A DNA stretch of 10,445 nucleotides from Aphodosoma sp045658305. GTDB lineage: Bacteria; Bacteroidota; Bacteroidia; Bacteroidales; Paludibacteraceae. This document shows, piece by piece, positions 1-6,221 of this stretch. Location: positions 1 to 10,445 of the forward strand of contig JAZOUT010000061.1 in assembly GCA_045658305.1 (NCBI GenBank), written 5' to 3'. The position numbers and the translations under genes were made by a program. The notes below the pieces were generated by a model. That model was given only the letters and a program-made list of their open reading frames with translations. It was not told the DNA's origin and searched no databases. Within the stretch, counting starts at the first letter, position 1. Each line of letters starts with the position of its first letter.

Positions 1-1
1 T

Positions 2-271
2 TTCAGCGTTTTCAGCGCACCTAAATGGTATGCCGATGGACTCTCTGAACTCAAAAATTTGGCTCAAGTTGGTATCGAACGTGAATTCTGCGCTCAGAAA
101 TTGCAACTCCTCGAATATGCCCGCAAAAAGACTACTCAAAAGGTAAACCTATTTGAGAAGGTACAAATTCCAGGCTACGAAGATGCGATTCGCAAAATCA
201 AACGATTCATGGAAGATGAAGAAAACCTCTCTAAATCATCACAAAAAATCGTAAAAGCTAAGCGCGCGTAA
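2..271 (+). CDS. atpD: V-type ATP synthase subunit D, C-terminal part
   Basis: This is the C-terminal end of the central-stalk (rotor) subunit D of a V/A-type ATPase, which couples ATP turnover in the A3B3 head to rotation of the membrane ring. The frame is open from base 2 to the TAA at 269-271, so the gene enters from the left and about 89 residues are seen; a TTG at position 59 is not a credible start. The visible part is a charged helix containing LQLLEYARKKTTQKVNLFEK and IPGYEDAIRKIKRFMEDEE, which matches the conserved C-terminal coiled-coil helix of the family, followed by a short basic tail. Subunit I starts 114 bp downstream on the same strand, matching the usual Bacteroidales order A-B-D-I-K. 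The family assignment is recognised from sequence; the missing N-terminus cannot be judged. Confidence 0.9.
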   Translation, partial: FSVFSAPKWYADGLSELKNLAQVGIEREFCAQKLQLLEYARKKTTQKVNLFEKVQIPGYEDAIRKIKRFMEDEENLSKSSQKIVKAKRA

Positions 272-275
272 TCAT

Positions 276-369
276 AGTCAACAGACAACAGTCAACAGTA
301 GGGACGCTCGGCTCGAGCGTCCGATAATCCGAATGGGACAAAAACGACTGTAGACCATAGACTGTAGAC
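276..369. repeat. Heptad repeat / hairpin / heptad repeat composite
   Basis: The gap between the subunit D stop and the subunit I start is filled by three blocks. At 276-299 there are three 7-mers (AGTCAAC, AGACAAC, AGTCAAC) plus AGT. At 302-322 there is a perfect hairpin with 9-bp arms GGACGCTCG and CGAGCGTCC around a GCT loop. At 346-369 there are three more 7-mers (GACTGTA, GACCATA, GACTGTA) plus GAC. The two 7-mer blocks are imperfect inverted copies of each other: by hand, 277-299 matches the reverse complement of the right block at 17 of 23 positions. The hairpin has no T-run after it, so it does not look like a terminator inside this operon. An mRNA-processing or stabilising hairpin is possible but is inference. 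Confidence 0.75.
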
Positions 370-385
370 AAAAAAAAGAAATAGT

Positions 386-2257
386 ATGATAACAAAAATG
401 ACTAAATACGACTTCCTTGTGTTTCACGCACAATACGATGACTTTCTCGAGAAATTGAGAAACGTGGGCGTATTGCACGTGGCTACATTGGAAGAAGGTG
501 ATGCCAATCTCGAACTCGTGCGTGAGAAGATTGCTTTGCGTGCCTCTATCGACAAATCGGTAGATACAGCATCGGCTCTCATCTCTGCTCACAATTCGGT
601 TAAAGGTGCTACGCCTCTCACAACGGCTCCTGCTTTGCATCTCTCGCTCGACGAAGGTCTTGCACTACTCGATCAGTTCGAGAAATTGCAAGCCGAAGCC
701 GAACTACTCCGTCAAGAAGTAGTAGCTGCTGAGCGCGAGCAACAACGCATGGCTCCTTGGGGCAACTACTCTGCCGAGCAGTTCGCACGCCTTGCCGAAG
801 CAGGATTCCAGATTGGATTCTACACTTGTGCTTCTCGAATCTATAATCCTGAATGGGAAGAGGCGCACAATGCTTTCATCATCGACAACAGCACAAATAC
901 TACTTATTTTGTGACTGTAACCAAAGAACCTATTGCCGACATCGAAGCCGAACGCTTCGAAATCAGTCCTCTAGGTTCGCAACAATTGGCCGAAGCTCTT
1001 ACTGCAGCTCAAGCTAAATACAACGAAAAACAAGCCGAAATCCTCAAATTTGCTGTGGCTAATGTTGCCAATCTCCAACATTTATCGCAACAAGTGAGCG
1101 AGGTAATCGACATCGACCGCGTGCATATCAACACACGTCACGCAGCCGACAACACAGTGATGATTCTCGAAGGTTACTGCCCTACCGACACTACCAACGC
1201 ACTCGAAGCTATGCTCAAAGAAGAAGGTGTATATTACGAGTCGGCAGAACCATCGAATGAAGACAATGTGCCTATCAAATTGCGCAACAACGCCTTCACT
1301 CGTCTTTTCGAACCACTTACTGGCATGTATGGTATGCCTAACTACAACGAGTACGACCCAACGCCAATCCTTGGCCCATTCTTCTTGCTCTTCTTCGCAT
1401 TATGTATGGGCGACGCAGGCTATGGCATCCTCTTGATACTCATCGGACTCGCTATCAAATTCGAGAAATTCAAAATCGCAATGTTCGACGGTATGGGTGG
1501 CATCATCACCGCCCTTGGCGTCGTTACAGCCGTCGTAGGCGTATTCCTTGGCACTGCCTTTGGTGTTGACCTCTACAATGCCGAATTCGTTCCTGCCGCA
1601 CTCAAATCAGTCATGATTAAGGGCAACGTCATGGGCTTCGACATCCAAATGGTTATGGCTCTCATCATTGGCGTGTTCCACATCTGCCTTGCTATGATAG
1701 TCAAAGCCATCTGCTTCACTCAACGCGATGGTTTTATGGCTAATCTCAGCAATTGGGGATGGTTACTCCTCATCTTAGGTGGCATTGCCACAGCCATTTT
1801 GGCTATGATGAAAGTACTCTCGCCTGAGGTTACACAATGGGTTATCATCGCCATCGGAGCTATTTCGGCACTTGGTATCTACCTATTCAACGACCCAAAA
1901 CGCAATCCTCTTATCAACATCGGCGCAGGACTTTGGGATACCTACAACATGATTACAGGCCTTCTAGGCGACGTATTGAGCTACATCCGTCTCTATGCGC
2001 TCGGTCTTGCAGGTGGTATGCTCGGTGGTGCATTCAATAGCATCGCAACAATGGTATTAGGCGAAAATCCAAACATCGGCACATGGGCAGGCTTCATCAT
2101 CATCCTCGTCATCGGCCACGTACTCAACCTTGCCATGTCAGCTCTCGGTGCATTCGTTCACCCATTGCGTCTCACATTCGTTGAATACTTCAAAAACGTA
2201 GGATACGAAGGCAAAGGCGAAAAATACGCACCACTCTCAAAGAGAGTTGAAAGTTGA
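386..2257 (+). CDS. ntpI: V-type ATP synthase subunit I (a-subunit homologue)
   Basis: Membrane stator subunit of the V/A-type ATPase. It provides the ion half-channels beside the K ring and, through its cytoplasmic N-terminal half, a peripheral-stalk anchor. The protein is 623 residues, within the usual bacterial range. Residues 1 to about 310 are soluble and rich in charged helices, starting with the family-like MITKMTKYDFLVFHAQYDDF. The membrane half opens with the hallmark around residues 316-347 (NEYDPTP, then FFALCMGDAGYG), followed by several hydrophobic segments. The segment LSYIRLYALGLAGG carries R535, which corresponds to the conserved arginine needed for ion transfer. The ATG at 386 fits the family N-terminus; there is only an A-rich stretch ahead of it. 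The last codons and the TGA fall inside a 7-bp repeat, so the C-terminus (RVES) may be repeat-derived. It lies in an operon with D and K. Confidence 0.95.
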   Translation: MITKMTKYDFLVFHAQYDDFLEKLRNVGVLHVATLEEGDANLELVREKIALRASIDKSVDTASALISAHNSVKGATPLTTAPALHLSLDEGLALLDQFEKLQAEAELLRQEVVAAEREQQRMAPWGNYSAEQFARLAEAGFQIGFYTCASRIYNPEWEEAHNAFIIDNSTNTTYFVTVTKEPIADIEAERFEISPLGSQQLAEALTAAQAKYNEKQAEILKFAVANVANLQHLSQQVSEVIDIDRVHINTRHAADNTVMILEGYCPTDTTNALEAMLKEEGVYYESAEPSNEDNVPIKLRNNAFTRLFEPLTGMYGMPNYNEYDPTPILGPFFLLFFALCMGDAGYGILLILIGLAIKFEKFKIAMFDGMGGIITALGVVTAVVGVFLGTAFGVDLYNAEFVPAALKSVMIKGNVMGFDIQMVMALIIGVFHICLAMIVKAICFTQRDGFMANLSNWGWLLLILGGIATAILAMMKVLSPEVTQWVIIAIGAISALGIYLFNDPKRNPLINIGAGLWDTYNMITGLLGDVLSYIRLYALGLAGGMLGGAFNSIATMVLGENPNIGTWAGFIIILVIGHVLNLAMSALGAFVHPLRLTFVEYFKNVGYEGKGEKYAPLSKRVES

Positions 2258-2305
2258 ACCGAAGGTCTTTGAGCCTTTGGCGATAAAAAGTTGAGAGTTG
2301 AGAGT
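2245..2305. repeat. Heptad repeat / hairpin / heptad repeat composite
   Basis: This block starts inside the end of the subunit I gene. There are two AGTTGAA units at 2245-2258, with the gene's TGA inside the second. A hairpin follows at 2259-2280, with 7-bp arms CCGAAGG and CCTTTGG (one G-T pair). Two AGTTGAG units plus AGT lie at 2289-2305. The same 7-bp register appears to continue in weaker form through 2331-2351 (ATTTCAA, ATTTAAA, ATTTCAA) toward the K start codon. The layout copies the composite at 276-369, although here both heptad blocks point the same way. No T-run follows the hairpin. Confidence 0.7.
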
Positions 2306-2394
2306 CACCATTCGAAATAAAAACTTTCACATTTCAAATTTAAAATTTCAAATAAATAAAATAAATTATTAACAATTAAAAATTTTAAAACATT

Positions 2395-2814
2395 ATGGAA
2401 TTACTTTTAGGTTATCTCGGTTTAGGCCTCATGTTAGGTCTTGCTGGCATCGGTTCTTGTCTTGGAACAACAATCGCAGGTAAAGCTGCAGAAGGTGCAT
2501 TGAAAAAAAATCCAGGCGCATCATCATCTTACATGATTCTTTCTGCTCTTCCATCAACACAAGGTCTTTACGGCTTCGTAGCATTCCTTGCATGGATGAG
2601 CAAAGACTATGCTGCTGATGGCATCATGCTCTTCTGTGTAGGTCTTGCAGTAGGTGCAATCTGCCTTTTCTCAGCAATCCGTCAAGGTCAAGTATGTGCC
2701 GATGGTATCGCATCAATCGCACAAGGCAACGACGTATTGACTAACACACTCATCTACGCCGCTCTTCCTGAGTTCTACGCAATCCTTGCGCTCGTAGCAT
2801 CATTCATGATCTAA
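2395..2814 (+). CDS. ntpK: V-type ATP synthase subunit K (proteolipid ring subunit)
   Basis: Proteolipid that oligomerises into the ion-carrying rotor ring. It has 139 residues in four hydrophobic helices arranged as two hairpins, each with a Gly-rich first helix (GLGLMLGLAGIGSCLG at 9-24). The second hairpin carries the ion-binding carboxylate E126 in ALPEFYAILAL, while the matching site of the first hairpin has Q56 in LPSTQGLYGF, as in one-carboxylate V-type K subunits. L52, T55, Q56, a glutamine in helix 3 (Q97 or Q99) and E126 resemble the Na+ ligands known from the Enterococcus hirae K ring (Leu61, Thr64, Gln65, Gln110, Glu139), so Na+ coupling is a reasonable inference. It is the last gene of the operon and is followed by a terminator. 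The leader at 2306-2394 is almost pure A/T, which may favour the high translation this multicopy subunit needs. Confidence 0.95.
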   Translation: MELLLGYLGLGLMLGLAGIGSCLGTTIAGKAAEGALKKNPGASSSYMILSALPSTQGLYGFVAFLAWMSKDYAADGIMLFCVGLAVGAICLFSAIRQGQVCADGIASIAQGNDVLTNTLIYAALPEFYAILALVASFMI

Positions 2815-2841
2815 TCGATACCCAATCGACTATAGAACACC

Positions 2842-2876
2842 AAAAGCATCTCACCCATTCAGTGAGATGCTTTTTT
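2842..2876 (+). terminator. Intrinsic terminator of the V-ATPase operon
   Basis: Perfect 13-bp inverted repeat, AAAAGCATCTCAC at 2842-2854 and GTGAGATGCTTTT at 2862-2874, around a 7-base loop. The right arm runs into six Ts. It lies 28 bases after the K stop codon. Confidence 0.92.
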
Positions 2877-2938
2877 CGTCGTATCTAAATAAAAGCTATG
2901 AACGTATGATTTTTTTCTTAAAAACTTTTGTATTTTTA

Positions 2939-2970
2939 TTTGTTTATACCAAAAATAAATCGTACCTTTG
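2939..2970 (+). promoter_or_regulatory. Bacteroidota-type promoter of tnaA
   Basis: TTTG at 2939-2942, a 20-base spacer, and TACCTTTG at 2963-2970 match the -33 TTTG / -7 TAnnTTTG pattern of the Bacteroidota primary sigma factor. The start site would fall near 2976-2979, giving an untranslated leader of roughly 80 bases. Confidence 0.8.
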
Positions 2971-2979
2971 CAAGGAAAT

Positions 2980-3004
2980 TGAGGAGATATAACCATCTAC
3001 CTCA
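2980..3004 (+). promoter_or_regulatory. Hairpin at the 5' end of the tnaA leader
   Basis: TGAGG-AGAT at 2980-2988 pairs with ATCT-A-CCTCA at 2995-3004, giving nine base pairs with a one-base bulge and a 6-base loop. It would sit almost at the predicted transcript start and has no T-run after it, so it is not a terminator. A 5'-end mRNA-stabilising hairpin or a regulatory site is possible. The function is inferred only. Confidence 0.4.
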
Positions 3005-3060
3005 GTTTGACTATGATTTCTTATTTATTAATCGTATAAATATCAAAAAATTACACTATT

Positions 3061-4440
3061 ATGGAACTACCTTTCGCCGAGGCCTATAAAATTAAAATGG
3101 TAGAGCCTCTTCGTAAATCTACACGTGCTGAACGTGAACAATGGATTAAAGATGCACATTACAACCTTTTCGGTTTGAAATCTGACATGGTTTACATCGA
3201 CTGTATCACTGACTCAGGTACAGGTGCTATGTCTGACCGTCAATGGGCTGCTATGATGATGGGTGACGAAGCTTATGCTGGTGCTCGCTCATTCTTCCAC
3301 CTCAAAGAAACTATCACTAAAATCACTGGTTTCGACTGGATTATCCCAACTCACCAAGGTCGTGCTGCTGAAAACGTACTTTTCTCTTACCTCGTAAACG
3401 AAGGTGATATCGTTCCTGGTAACTCTCACTTCGATACTACTAAAGGTCACATCGAAGGTCGTAAAGCTTTCGCAGTTGACTGCACTATCGACGAAGCTAA
3501 AAACACTCAACTTGAATTGCCTTTCAAAGGTAATGTTGATATCAACAAATTGGAAAAATGTCTTGCTGAAAACGCTGACAAAATTCCTTTCATCATCGTT
3601 ACTATCACTAACAACACAGCTGGTGGTCAACCTGTATCTATGGAAAACCTCCGTGGTGTACGTGCTGTTGCTGACAAATATGGCAAACGCGTTCTCTTCG
3701 ACTCTGCTCGTTTCGTAGAAAATGCTTACTTCATCAAAACTCGTGAAGAAGGCTACGCTGACAAAACTATCAAAGAAATCTGCCGCGAAATGTTCTCATA
3801 CGCTGACGGTATGACTATGTCTTCTAAAAAAGACGGTCTCGTTAACATGGGTGGTTTCATCGCTACACGTCACGAAGACTGGTACGAAGGCGCTAAAGGC
3901 TTCTGTATCCGTTACGAAGGTTTCTTGACTTATGGTGGTATGAACGGTCGTGATATGGACGCTCTTGCTGTTGGTCTTGACGAAAATACTGAGCTCGATA
4001 CTATCGAAACTCGTATCAAACAAGTACAATACCTCGCTGCTCGCCTCGACGAATTCGGTATCCCTTACCAACGTCCTGTAGGTGGTCACGCTTTGTTCGT
4101 TGGCGCTTCTCTCATCCTTACTAACGTACCTAAAGAAGAGTTCCCTGCTCAAACATTGGCTATCGAACTTTACAAAGAAGCTGGTGTTCGTGGTTGCGAA
4201 ATCGGTTACATCCTTGCTGACCGTGACCCTGTAACTCGCGAAAACCGTTTCGGTGGTCTCGGCCTTCTCCGTTTGTGTATCGCTCGTCGTACTTACACTA
4301 ACAACCACATGGACGTTATCGCTGTAGCTCTCAAAAACGTATTCGACCGTCGTAACGAAATCAAACACGGTTATCGTATCACTTGGGAAGCTCCTCTTCT
4401 CCGTCACTTCACAGTTCAACTCGAACCAGTACAAGAATAA
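3061..4440 (+). CDS. tnaA: Tryptophanase (tryptophan indole-lyase)
   Basis: PLP enzyme that splits L-tryptophan into indole, pyruvate and ammonia in the cytoplasm. At 459 residues it is close to the family length and complete. Visible landmarks are DSGTGAMSD (51-59), PTHQGRAAENVL (96-107, Gln-Gly-Arg at the cofactor site), NNTAGGQPVSM (184-194), FDSARFVENAYFIK (213-226, with the aspartate that contacts the pyridine nitrogen), and MSSKKDGLVNMGG (252-264), whose K257 should be the PLP-binding lysine. The related tyrosine phenol-lyase has Phe where this protein has His in LRHFT (H449, aligning with E. coli TnaA His463), which favours tryptophanase. Codon use is strongly biased (for example CGT for most arginines), suggesting high expression. 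It stands alone with its own promoter and terminator; no tryptophan permease gene and no TnaC-like leader peptide are seen. Confidence 0.93.
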   Translation: MELPFAEAYKIKMVEPLRKSTRAEREQWIKDAHYNLFGLKSDMVYIDCITDSGTGAMSDRQWAAMMMGDEAYAGARSFFHLKETITKITGFDWIIPTHQGRAAENVLFSYLVNEGDIVPGNSHFDTTKGHIEGRKAFAVDCTIDEAKNTQLELPFKGNVDINKLEKCLAENADKIPFIIVTITNNTAGGQPVSMENLRGVRAVADKYGKRVLFDSARFVENAYFIKTREEGYADKTIKEICREMFSYADGMTMSSKKDGLVNMGGFIATRHEDWYEGAKGFCIRYEGFLTYGGMNGRDMDALAVGLDENTELDTIETRIKQVQYLAARLDEFGIPYQRPVGGHALFVGASLILTNVPKEEFPAQTLAIELYKEAGVRGCEIGYILADRDPVTRENRFGGLGLLRLCIARRTYTNNHMDVIAVALKNVFDRRNEIKHGYRITWEAPLLRHFTVQLEPVQE

Positions 4441-4468
4441 TCAATATTCTAAACTGAATATAACAAAC

Positions 4469-4505
4469 AAATGGGTGTTCTTAATAGAGCACCCATTTTT
4501 ATTTT
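4469..4505 (+). terminator. Intrinsic terminator of tnaA
   Basis: ATGGGTGTTC at 4471-4480 pairs with GAGCACCCAT at 4487-4496 (10 bp, one G-T pair) around the loop TTAATA, and flanking A/T bases can extend the stem. A T-rich tail follows (TTTTTATTTT). It ends about 50 bases before the stop of the convergent gene. In the other direction the tail is weaker but could also work. Confidence 0.88.
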
Positions 4506-4552
4506 ACGATTTAATAATAAAGGGAACTTACAATAGTAGTCCCCAAAAATTA

Positions 4553-5449
4553 TCATCTATGATGCAATAACCTTACTAACCATTGAGGGTGACAACGTGA
4601 AATTGAAGCGTATGATTGCTCTTTCGCTCCAAGGCCTTGATAAAAACGAGCTACGCCTGGTATCATTGAGCCCTCGCAGTCGAATATCAGACCTTGTGGA
4701 CAACAAATATTCTCGAGGATATAATCAACAAGCAAGAACATTGCGCTATGCTCTTTGCCTAACTTATCAGAAACAGGAATTAAATATATAAATCGTTCTC
4801 GTGTTTGTATGCCGAATAGTGAGGCCATGAGTTGGTTACCACTATAAACACCAAGTATATGAGTTGAAAGTTGAGAGTATGCTGCTTCTACAAGTGGTTG
4901 GATAGTGGAGTGTAAATCCCAGCGCATTGTGGTATTTTCGGATTTCCAAAGCGAAACAAAATCCTCTATTTTTACCTCACGGATAGTCAATCCTGCTTTT
5001 TGTGCTTTTGATATATTTCGCTTAGTATTTGAGTTGTAACCCCTGCGAATGGTGTTTATATCTTCACAGTAAGGTATAATCAAGTTGGTTTTTAACAAAC
5101 AACGACTCAAAATACAATCTTTATTTAGATAATTGATATTGAAATCGTAAACAAGATAAGGTATACGACGACGGAAAGATTCGAATATTTCGGTCGTAAC
5201 TTCTTGCGCTGAAAATATTCCTAATTGTTGCACCCATATAGGATGAATCAGGTAACTAATCCCCCACTTCTTTTTCAATGGCAATGGCATCACATACTCA
5301 TAATCATCAGTCGCCAATGCCTCCCATAGCGGACACACCACATCGAGATACCACGAATAGGCATACGGCAAATCGCACAACGATTGAGCAATCGTTGCAT
5401 CCCACTTTATGCGGTCGATTTCGGTATGTCGCAGATGGAGAATTTTCAT
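4553..5449 (-). CDS. FemAB/GNAT-like acyltransferase-fold protein, function unknown
   Basis: A 298-residue soluble protein of a type common in Bacteroidota, related to FemAB and acetyltransferase-like (GNAT-fold) families. Supporting stretches are YNSNTKRNISKAQKAGLTI (138-156), resembling the basic RN-x-x-KA-x-K-x-G segment of FemAB-like proteins, and FDCEGSMIPGVARFYQGLGAK (256-276), a conserved C-terminal block seen in these proteins. The N-terminus, including PYAYSWYLD (28-36), also fits the group. There is no signal peptide or membrane segment. FemAB enzymes add amino acids to peptidoglycan precursors, but nothing here fixes a substrate and no cell-wall genes are adjacent. The ATG at 5449 fits the usual start. 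Codons 191-197 (YSQLSTH) contain a 17-bp piece of the 7-bp repeat seen elsewhere in the window. It lies downstream of mntP, with an A/T-rich hairpin between them. Confidence 0.6.
   Translation of the reverse strand: MKILHLRHTEIDRIKWDATIAQSLCDLPYAYSWYLDVVCPLWEALATDDYEYVMPLPLKKKWGISYLIHPIWVQQLGIFSAQEVTTEIFESFRRRIPYLVYDFNINYLNKDCILSRCLLKTNLIIPYCEDINTIRRGYNSNTKRNISKAQKAGLTIREVKIEDFVSLWKSENTTMRWDLHSTIQPLVEAAYSQLSTHILGVYSGNQLMASLFGIQTRERFIYLIPVSDKLGKEHSAMFLLVDYILENICCPQGLIFDCEGSMIPGVARFYQGLGAKEQSYASISRCHPQWLVRLLHHR
4862..4878. repeat. Short heptad repeat inside a coding sequence
   Basis: AGTTGAA, AGTTGAG and AGT in direct succession on the plus strand, the same units as at 2245-2305. On the minus strand they encode most of YSQLSTH of the FemAB-like protein. 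The reading frame is intact. Coincidence cannot be excluded at this length. Confidence 0.45.
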
Positions 5450-5453
5450 ATAT

Positions 5454-5534
5454 TAAAAAAGACAGAAGAACAAAATAACATAAAAATTTTATAAATAAAT
5501 TTTATTTTTTGTTTTTATGTTATTTTGTCTTTTT
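5454..5534 (-). terminator. A/T-rich long hairpin after mntP, probable terminator
   Basis: A perfect 17-bp inverted repeat made almost only of A and T: ACAAAATAACATAAAAA at 5470-5486 and TTTTTATGTTATTTTGT at 5512-5528. Outside it, AAAAAGAC and GTCTTTTT can pair again across a 6-base bulge. It starts directly after the mntP stop. Read leftward, the stem ends in a T-rich run (TTCTTCTGTCTTTTTT), so it may end or weaken transcription from mntP before the FemAB-like gene. The lack of G/C makes it an atypical terminator. Confidence 0.5.
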
Positions 5535-6108
5535 AACAAAACATATGTTCGATGAAGATTTTAAGTCCAATGCCAACGAGTATTGCGCCACCGATAGCTT
5601 CTACGTTGAATTTGATGCGTTTGCCAAATGTAACACCAAGCACACAACCTACGATTGTAAACAAAAAACTAACTATAGCAATAATTCCTGAAGCAGAGAA
5701 CATAAGATTGCCAAGTGGTACGAAAATCAACCCTGTAGCCAAAGCATCGATACTTGTAGCCACAGCCAAGATAGTGACCATACGCAGCGAACCATACGGC
5801 GATTTTGCCTCACATACTACATCATCCTCATCGTCGTCCTTGAAACTCTCATAAATCATCTTTCCGCCCAAAAATCCTAAAATCCCAAGTGCCAACCAGT
5901 GATCAATACTGTGTATAAATTCGGCAAAACTTATTCCACATGCCCAACCTATCAATGGCATTCCGCCTTGAAATAGACCAAAAAATAGAGCCATACGCAC
6001 GATTTTAGGCCAATTATAGCGACCATAACAAATACTACTTGCGATAGATACAGCAAAACAATCCATCGCAAGACCGATGGCAATTAAAATTATTTCGATT
6101 AGTGACAT
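5533..6108 (-). CDS. mntP: Manganese efflux pump MntP
   Basis: Inner-membrane exporter that protects the cell from excess Mn2+ (MntP/YebN family, formerly DUF204). It has 191 residues, the usual length, with six hydrophobic segments in two related halves. The half-repeat signatures are IGLAMDCFAVSIA (11-23, with D16) and AVATSIDALATG (115-126, with D121); these two aspartates are the conserved metal-path residues of the family. FFGLFQGGMPLIGW (42-55) and AIGGAILVGIGLKIFIEH (171-188) are also typical. The cytosolic loop between the halves is acidic (FKDDDEDD, 89-96). The ATG at 6108 gives a normal short N-terminus. No yybP-ykoY-type riboswitch could be made out upstream; instead there is a set of 11-bp direct repeats. 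No clear promoter was found in the 113-bp gap, so co-transcription with the DUF3109 gene is possible. Confidence 0.93.
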   Translation of the reverse strand: MSLIEIILIAIGLAMDCFAVSIASSICYGRYNWPKIVRMALFFGLFQGGMPLIGWACGISFAEFIHSIDHWLALGILGFLGGKMIYESFKDDDEDDVVCEAKSPYGSLRMVTILAVATSIDALATGLIFVPLGNLMFSASGIIAIVSFLFTIVGCVLGVTFGKRIKFNVEAIGGAILVGIGLKIFIEHMFC

Positions 6109-6125
6109 AGAAATATAAGCGCAGA

Positions 6126-6191
6126 TAAGGTTATAGTATGTTTATCCTATATTTATGGTATATTTATCCTATATTTATAGTATGTTGTAGT
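6126..6191. repeat. Array of 11-bp direct repeats upstream of mntP
   Basis: Four clear units in a row on the plus strand: TATGTTTATCC (6137-6147), TATATTTATGG (6148-6158), TATATTTATCC (6159-6169) and TATATTTATAG (6170-6180). Weaker units flank them, TAAGGTTATAG before and TATGTTGTAGT after. The consensus is TATRTTTATNN, with a period of about one helical turn and no indels. Units also pair into a 22-bp higher-order repeat. The array lies between the mntP start (6108) and the DUF3109 stop (6222). Same-face binding sites for a regulator are a plausible but unproven reading. Confidence 0.7.
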
Positions 6192-6221
6192 TAGGGGGAA
6201 GTATGGGTTTGGTATGGATGA

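Noticed and set aside
59..271. Separate small protein starting at TTG 59
   Set aside because: The frame is open from base 2 and the preceding codons continue the subunit D sequence.
302..322. Intrinsic terminator between atpD and ntpI
   Set aside because: The hairpin is strong but no T-run follows, and ending transcription here would cut the ATPase operon.
278..640. Minus-strand open frame of 120 codons covering the D-I gap
   Set aside because: It overlaps the 5' end of ntpI and the repeats, has no recognisable motifs, and its composition reflects the repeats and the overlapping gene.
3013..3039. Eight-codon ORF (MISYLLIV) in the tnaA leader as a TnaC-like peptide
   Set aside because: It has no tryptophan and none of the TnaC features; such short ORFs are expected by chance in A/T-rich DNA.
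3796..4434. Long minus-strand open frame (212 codons) opposite tnaA, and another at 3289-3630
   Set aside because: They arise from the strong codon bias of tnaA, which leaves few stops on the other strand; compositions are Ser/Thr/Val-rich and match no known family.
6109..6221. yybP-ykoY manganese riboswitch ahead of mntP
   Set aside because: The segment is filled with A/T-rich 11-bp repeats and shows no paired-loop architecture that I can recognise.
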